This document shows positions 59,774 through 64,000 of a stretch of DNA of 64,000 bases, one piece after another. The notes under the pieces were generated by a model. The model worked only from the letters and a program-made list of their open reading frames with translations. It searched no databases and was not told where the DNA came from. Positions within the stretch are counted from its first letter, which is position 1; every line of letters begins with the position of its first letter. The translations under genes were made by a program, and so were the position numbers. The stretch comes from Thermohalobaculum sp039816045 (lineage in GTDB: Bacteria > Pseudomonadota > Alphaproteobacteria > Rhodobacterales > Rhodobacteraceae): assembly GCA_039816045.1 (NCBI GenBank), contig JBCBYB010000005.1:1-64000 (forward strand), read 5' to 3'.

Positions 59774-60595
59774 TCAGACCCGCTCGAGCCACAGGCTGGT
59801 CTCCAGCGCCCCCTCCAGCAGCGCCAGCCCCGCAACCCCTGGCCGCTCCGCTGCGTTCATTCGGGTCCGCGCATAATGGCTAGCGAACCGCACCCCATAG
59901 GCGCCCCCCGCCAGCCAGCCGCCAAGGCCGAGTTGCTCCGTGTAGCCGCGCCAGCCCCAGGCCTCCGGGTAGGGGTCGGGCAGCGTGACGTCATGGATGT
60001 GCACCAAGACCCCCGGCGCCAGCACCGGCAAGATCCGGTTCAGCATCAGATCGCAATCCGTGCCCTCCCAGAGCAGGTGCGAACCATCGAAGAAGGCGAT
60101 GTCGCCTGCTTCGAGCGCCCGGAACCTCGGGATGTGGTCGGGCGAGAGCAGCGCCCGTTCCCAGGTGACCGGCAGCCCGGCCAAGGCCGCTCTCGGAGCC
60201 GGATCGATGCAGGTGATCTCCGCGCCGCCCACATCTGCCGCCGCCCGCGCCAGCATCCGCGTGGAGTGCCCAGAGCCCACCTCCAGGATCTGCCGCGGAC
60301 GCGCCATCTGCACCAGGGCATAGGCCGCCGCTCCGTCCAGCCGCGGAAACCAGCTCTGATCCCAGCGCGGCTCCGGCGCTGGTCCGTTCATCGCCGCGAG
60401 ACGGGCGCTGTGACGGTCGATCTCGTCCAACACCGCCATCATGGCAGGCTCTGCCGCCTCGAAAACGGCTTCGAGCTCCGGGTACCGCTCTGGCCGGGCG
60501 ACCCCCTCTGCATAGCGGTAGGGCGAGAAGAACCCCCGCGGCCGGCCAAACAGCGTCGACAGCCCCAGCCCGAACCGTCGCAGTCTCGTTCGCAT
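59774..60595 (-). CDS. Class I SAM-dependent methyltransferase
   Basis: 273 residues. Motif I reads ILEVGSGHSTRMLARAA near 100, the acidic loop ITCIDPAP near 125, IAFFDGSHLLWEGTDCDLMLNRILP near 165 and VLVHIHDVTLPDPYP near 195, as in the Methyltransf_24 type of small-molecule or sugar methyltransferases. The N-terminus (RLRRFGLGLSTLFGRPRGFF) is basic and hydrophobic. Substrate unknown. It is divergent from the ABM-MarR operon across 105 bp. Confidence 0.85.
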   Translation of the reverse strand: MRTRLRRFGLGLSTLFGRPRGFFSPYRYAEGVARPERYPELEAVFEAAEPAMMAVLDEIDRHSARLAAMNGPAPEPRWDQSWFPRLDGAAAYALVQMARPRQILEVGSGHSTRMLARAAADVGGAEITCIDPAPRAALAGLPVTWERALLSPDHIPRFRALEAGDIAFFDGSHLLWEGTDCDLMLNRILPVLAPGVLVHIHDVTLPDPYPEAWGWRGYTEQLGLGGWLAGGAYGVRFASHYARTRMNAAERPGVAGLALLEGALETSLWLERV

Positions 60596-60641
60596 GCGCC
60601 CCTCCGTCTGCCCGCAGCACTGTCACGACGCCTGCCCTTCG

Positions 60642-60680
60642 TTGACAAGGTCAATTTAGTTATCTACATAATAGTTATCT
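60642..60680 (+). promoter_or_regulatory. ABM-MarR promoter with TAGTTATCT direct repeats
   Basis: TTGACA (60642-60647), 17 bases, then TACATA (60665-60670) make a plausible promoter. TAGTTATCT occurs twice, at 60657-60665 and 60672-60680, with a 15-base period across the -10. The AT-rich island stands out. Self-control by the MarR protein encoded at 60994 is inferred. Confidence 0.5.
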
Positions 60681-60700
60681 CGACAACATACGAGGCCACC

Positions 60701-60994
60701 ATGCCCGACCTTACTCTCTTCGCCCGCATCACCCCCAAGCCCGAACACCGTGACGCGGCGCGCGCAGCGATCCAGGAGATCCTGCCGGCCACGCGCGCCG
60801 AGCCGGGCTGCCATCACTTCACGCTCCTGGAAGGCGAAGGCGATGACCCGAGCCTCTATCTCTATGAGATCTGGGAGGACAACGATGCGTTGGACGCCCA
60901 CTACGCCCAGCCCTATACCCGCGCGGTGTTCGCAGCCTATCAGGCCTGGCTCGCGACCCCTGTCGAGATCACCCGCCTCGCCCGCATCGACTGA
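60701..60994 (+). CDS. ABM-domain monooxygenase (quinol monooxygenase type)
   Basis: 97 residues, one ABM fold: LTLFARITPKPEHRDAARAAIQEILPATRAEPGCHHFTLLE, then LYLYEIWEDNDALDAHYAQPYTRAVF. This is the YgiN/quinol monooxygenase type, small cofactor-free dimers that oxidise quinols or related rings. The His in DAHYA is typical. The stop overlaps the marR start (TGATG), so the regulator and enzyme are made together, often a sign of response to a toxic phenol or quinone. Confidence 0.85.
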   Translation: MPDLTLFARITPKPEHRDAARAAIQEILPATRAEPGCHHFTLLEGEGDDPSLYLYEIWEDNDALDAHYAQPYTRAVFAAYQAWLATPVEITRLARID

Positions 60995-61476
60995 TGTTCT
61001 TCCTGAAGGATCTGCCAACCCGCGCGATGCTCGATGGCTATGCCGGGCGCTATCCCGGGCTCGAGCCGGACACAATCGGCCTTGCCCTCGCCCGGATGCG
61101 CTGGGCCAGCTTGCTGATCCGCGCGGTCGAGGCGCATTTCGCGGCCCACGGCCTCACCCAAACGCAATTCCTGATCCTGATCGTCATCGACCGCGAACCC
61201 GACCGCGACACCCTCTTGCCGAGCGAGATCGCCGAGCGCCTCGATGTCTCCCGCCCCATCGTAACCAACGCCACCAAGCGGCTGATCGGCGCGGGGTTGC
61301 TCGCCTATGCCGAGCCCGGCACCGACGGCCGGGCCAAGCCGCTCGCGCTCACGGCTGAGGGGCGGGCCCGGCTCGCGGCGGTGCTGCCGGGCTATTTCGC
61401 GCTGATCTCCGAGCATATGGCCGAGAACGGACGTGGCGGGGACGTCACACCACGTCCAACTTCTCGATCCCCTTGA
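60994..61476 (+). CDS. MarR-family transcriptional regulator
   Basis: 160 residues. The winged helix shows as LTQTQFLILIVIDREPDRDTLLPSEIAERLDVSRPIVTNATKRLIGAGLLAYAEPGTDGRAKPLALTAEG: helix-turn-helix near 80-105 and wing with DGRAKPLALT. N-terminal helices form the dimer. It is the second gene of the operon with the ABM protein and probably binds the repeats at 60657-60680. The C-terminus past residue 140 is Arg/Pro-rich and probably disordered. Confidence 0.9.
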   Translation: MFFLKDLPTRAMLDGYAGRYPGLEPDTIGLALARMRWASLLIRAVEAHFAAHGLTQTQFLILIVIDREPDRDTLLPSEIAERLDVSRPIVTNATKRLIGAGLLAYAEPGTDGRAKPLALTAEGRARLAAVLPGYFALISEHMAENGRGGDVTPRPTSRSP

Positions 61477-61519
61477 GCACATCCCCGAGGGAGGTGATGC
61501 ACACCGCGATGCAGACCCC

Positions 61520-62176
61520 TCAGGCGGCCAGCTTCAGCCGCTTCAGCGATTTCATCATGTCCTTGTAGTCGGTGGTTTTGATCATGCTGCCTTTGGGCTC
61601 GAGCTTCTGGACCTTTTCGTAGGATTTCTTCGCACCGCTCTCGTTGCCCGCGGCCGCTTCGGCGATCATGGCCTGCAGCGCCGCCTGGACCCGCGCATCG
61701 GCGTGGTTCTGGAAGCCGATGATGCCGAGCTTCTTGCGGTCGAGCTTGGCGCCGCCGGTGTTTTCGCGCGCGGCCTTCTTCTCGAGCTGGATCGCGTGGT
61801 ACTTCTTGAAGATTTCGGACTTCCAGAAAAAGCCGGCCCGCCCGATGAGATGCTCGCCCTCGAGCATGTTCTGGACCTCGGCCTTGGCGGCCTTGATCAG
61901 ATCTTTCCAACGCGGGTCGCGGCCGTAGTCGCCGGACTCCCAGAGATCGACCATCGGCTGGCGCGCGGCGTGCGAGATGTTGATCATGTTCGAGCTCTTG
62001 GGACTTATGAAGACCGCATAGTGCTTTGAGGGGTCGATCGGATGGCCGAGGAAGAGGTAGTTCAACTCGATCCCGGCCTTCTTCGAATAGGACTTGAAGA
62101 CCTTCATCAGATCGCCGTCCTTGATCAGGTCGTCCCAGCTCTCCGGGTAATCGATACCGTCAATCGTCAAGCTCAT
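61520..62176 (-). CDS. Uncharacterised Lys-rich protein, paralogue of the 58962 gene
   Basis: 218 residues, soluble, Lys-rich. It begins MSLTIDGIDYPESWDDLIKDGDLMKVFKSYSKKAG and shares at least two blocks with the protein at 58962 (see that entry). No known family is recognised. GGAGG lies 7 bases before ATG 62176. It is divergent from the coiled-coil gene at 62326 across 149 bp, and its 3' end faces marR 43 bases away. Confidence 0.7.
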   Translation of the reverse strand: MSLTIDGIDYPESWDDLIKDGDLMKVFKSYSKKAGIELNYLFLGHPIDPSKHYAVFISPKSSNMINISHAARQPMVDLWESGDYGRDPRWKDLIKAAKAEVQNMLEGEHLIGRAGFFWKSEIFKKYHAIQLEKKAARENTGGAKLDRKKLGIIGFQNHADARVQAALQAMIAEAAAGNESGAKKSYEKVQKLEPKGSMIKTTDYKDMMKSLKRLKLAA

Positions 62177-62325
62177 AATACACCTCCGCATTTTCTGTTC
62201 GGGTGACCCGCATTCTCGGGGTCGACACAGTGTTTGTGCGGGTGGCTGCGCTCCGGGTTCATTGCGGTGCGCGATTTTTTGGGGAAAGCTGTTCGGCACG
62301 CCGAGAGAACAAGGAGCCCCCGCCA

Positions 62326-62790
62326 ATGCCCACCATGCTCGAGCGACTGGAAGAACTCAGCGACAAGATGGAGAAGATCGAAGCGCAGATGGCGACGAAG
62401 GACAAAGACCTCTCCAAAGCCATCGGCAAGACGTTCAAGATCGCTGAGGATATCCAGAAGACCACCGCGTCGATCGAGAAGGGCTGGAAGCGCTTCCTTG
62501 CCAAATGCACCCCGCCTCAGGCCAAGCACATCAAGGCCTGCACCGACGCTATCGGCAAGCTCGCCGCCGAGCGCAAGGCCGTGGGCGATGCCTTGGCGAA
62601 GCTCCGGGCCGCCGAAACCAAGGAAAAGCAGCTCGAGGCCGAGGTCGAGGCGATGCGCCGCCAGATCAAGCGGCTCTCGAAGCTCTACCAGGACACGGTC
62701 AAGGCGATGCAGCGGCACCGAAACCTGCCCGACAGCTTCTACAAGCCCCCGACGAGGGTGCCCTCGCTTTACCGGGTACCAGCCCCCTGA
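62326..62790 (+). CDS. Coiled-coil protein, unknown
   Basis: 154 residues. Heptads run through about 4-48 (MLERLEELSDKMEKIEAQMATKD) and 75-128 (AAETKEKQLEAEVEAMRRQIKRLSKLYQ), with a Cys between and a Pro/Tyr-rich end (YKPPTRVPSLYRVPAP). It is Lys/Glu-rich like the two paralogues beside it. AAGGAG lies 10 bases before the ATG at 62326; a second ATG is three codons on. It is divergent from the 61520 gene, so a joint role is possible. Confidence 0.65.
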   Translation: MPTMLERLEELSDKMEKIEAQMATKDKDLSKAIGKTFKIAEDIQKTTASIEKGWKRFLAKCTPPQAKHIKACTDAIGKLAAERKAVGDALAKLRAAETKEKQLEAEVEAMRRQIKRLSKLYQDTVKAMQRHRNLPDSFYKPPTRVPSLYRVPAP

Positions 62791-62884
62791 CGAACCCCAC
62801 GCCGTTTGGTCGCGTTGCGGTGCGGCAAGCCTGTCGCTAGGGTCCGCGCGCAAAGGGACACACAGCAAGCCTGGGAGACGTGAG

Positions 62885-64000
62885 ATGTCGAAGATCAAGG
62901 TGGACAACCCCGTCGTCGAGCTCGACGGCGATGAGATGACCCGGATCATCTGGGCCTTCATCAAGGACAAGCTGATCCTGCCTTATCTCGACATCGACCT
63001 GCTCTATTACGATCTCGGGATCGAGGCGCGCGACGAGACCGACGACCAGATCACGGTGGACGCGGCCAACAAGATCAAAGAGGTCGGCGTCGGCGTGAAA
63101 TGCGCGACCATCACTCCGGACGAAGCCCGCGTCGAGGAGTTCGGGCTGAAGCGCATGTACCGCTCGCCCAACGGCACGATCCGCAACATCCTGGGCGGCG
63201 TGATCTTCCGCCAGCCGATCATCTGCAAAAACGTGCCCCGGCTTGTGCCCGGCTGGACCAAACCCATCGTGGTCGGCCGCCATGCCTTCGGCGACCAATA
63301 CCGCGCGACGGACTTCCTCTTCCCCGGTGCCGGCAAACTGACCATCAAGTTCGAGGGCGAGGACGGCAATGTCATCGAGCGCGAGGTCTTCCAGGCCCCC
63401 GGCGCCGGCGTGACCATGGCGATGTACAACCTCGACCAGTCGATCATCGACTTCGCGCGGGCCTCGATGAACTATGGCCTGGCGGTCGGCTACCCGGTTT
63501 ATCTCTCGACCAAGAACACGATCATGAAGGCCTATGACGGACGCTTCAAAGACCTGTTCCAGAAGGTCTTTGAGGAGGAGTTCGAGGAGACGTTCAAAGC
63601 GGCGGGCCTGACCTATGAGCACCGGCTGATCGACGACATGGTGGCCTGCGCGATGAAGTGGAACGGCGGCTATGTCTGGGCGTGCAAGAACTATGACGGC
63701 GATGTGCAGTCCGACACGGTGGCCCAAGGCTTCGGCTCGCTCGGCATGATGAGCTCGGTGCTGATGACCCCGGACGGCAGCGTGGTGGAGAGCGAGGCGG
63801 CCCACGGCACGGTCACCCGCCACTACCGCCAGCACCAGAAGGGCGAGCAGACCTCCACCAACTCGATCGCCTCGATCTATGCCTGGACCGGCGGGCTGAA
63901 GCACCGCGCCAAGCTCGACGAGAACGTCAAGCTCGCGGAGTTCGCCGAGACCCTGGAGAAGACCGTGGTGGCAACCGTCGAGGGCGGGCACATGACCAAG
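62885..64000 (+). CDS. icd: NADP-dependent isocitrate dehydrogenase, N-terminal part
   Basis: 372 codons from ATG 62885 to the window edge; the full enzyme is about 404 residues, so some 30 are missing. MSKIKVDNPVVELDGDEMTRIIWAFIKDKLI is the dimeric eukaryote-like type II enzyme found in alphaproteobacteria. Active-site stretches include YRSPNGTIRNILGG near 93-106, DQYRATDF near 135, DDMVACAMKWNGG near 250 and ESEAAHGTVTRHYRQHQ near 303. It oxidises isocitrate to 2-oxoglutarate in the TCA cycle, making NADPH. GGGAGACGTGAG precedes the ATG. Confidence 0.97.
   Translation, partial: MSKIKVDNPVVELDGDEMTRIIWAFIKDKLILPYLDIDLLYYDLGIEARDETDDQITVDAANKIKEVGVGVKCATITPDEARVEEFGLKRMYRSPNGTIRNILGGVIFRQPIICKNVPRLVPGWTKPIVVGRHAFGDQYRATDFLFPGAGKLTIKFEGEDGNVIEREVFQAPGAGVTMAMYNLDQSIIDFARASMNYGLAVGYPVYLSTKNTIMKAYDGRFKDLFQKVFEEEFEETFKAAGLTYEHRLIDDMVACAMKWNGGYVWACKNYDGDVQSDTVAQGFGSLGMMSSVLMTPDGSVVESEAAHGTVTRHYRQHQKGEQTSTNSIASIYAWTGGLKHRAKLDENVKLAEFAETLEKTVVATVEGGHMTK

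Overview
The window is 64 kb of GC-rich chromosome (about two-thirds G+C by eye) from an alphaproteobacterium, almost certainly of the Rhodobacterales (Roseobacter/Rhodobacter group). The grounds are the flaF-flbT pair beside a flagellin gene, a rod-binding protein without a muramidase domain next to a separate SltF-like transglycosylase, the block hisD-UPF0262-infA-maf-rng, the propionyl-CoA carboxylase cluster, a phasin gene and NADP-type icd. Every claim comes from reading the sequence and from memory of protein families; no database was searched. No tRNA, rRNA, CRISPR array, insertion sequence or prophage was recognised.

Layout. Positions 1-13.2 kb carry flagellar genes: the start of fliK (cut by the window edge), flgJ-like, a FlgN-like gene, flagellin-flaF-flbT, a DUF1217 gene, fliI on the opposite strand, then flgB-flgC-fliE-fliQ-sltF-flhA-fliR-flhB and a FliJ-like coiled-coil gene. 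Together these give rod, rod cap, export gate, export ATPase and filament with its translational control. Positions 13.2-19.5 kb hold yacG, a two-gene RND efflux operon and a CYTH-CHAD protein with a very good Pho box at its start codon. Positions 19.6-23.7 kb are a housekeeping operon on the minus strand (hisD, UPF0262, a small ORF, infA, maf, rng). Positions 23.8-28 kb are nucleotide and sugar metabolism for the envelope (cysQ, kdsB-like, galU, a GT4 glycosyltransferase). A large DUF4214-subtilase-PPC protease fills 28.2-31.5 kb.

Positions 31.9-38.8 kb are a nitroreductase and the propionyl-CoA carboxylase locus (pccA and pccB, with small genes between). A stretch of lower G+C there encodes a uracil-DNA-glycosylase-like domain fused in frame to a RidA protein. 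A 323-residue Leu/Ala/Met/Pro-rich protein of unknown role comes next. It is followed by hslV-membrane-membrane-hslU, four genes joined by ATGA overlaps. Positions 44-46 kb encode a membrane-anchored peptidoglycan-binding protein. Positions 46.2-51.3 kb are an organic-acid uptake and cleavage locus (BKACE enzyme plus DctP receptor, divergent from tctCBA). Positions 51.3-58.8 kb hold a sensor kinase without a nearby regulator, an MBL hydrolase, M48-DUF898, csaA, phasin, proC and a YbjN protein. Positions 58.9-62.8 kb hold two uncharacterised proteins that look like paralogues of each other, a methyltransferase, an ABM monooxygenase-MarR operon and a coiled-coil protein. The window ends inside icd.

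The most interesting non-coding signals are: (1) a family of long-armed stem-loops with a shared C-rich loop at convergent gene ends (19.5, 51.3 and 53.7 kb); (2) the Pho box over the CYTH-CHAD start codon; (3) GTGC/GCAC palindromes in the phasin promoter, placed as a PhaR operator would be; (4) a stem-loop directly before the flagellin ribosome-binding site, a possible FlbT target; (5) direct repeats over the ABM-MarR promoter.
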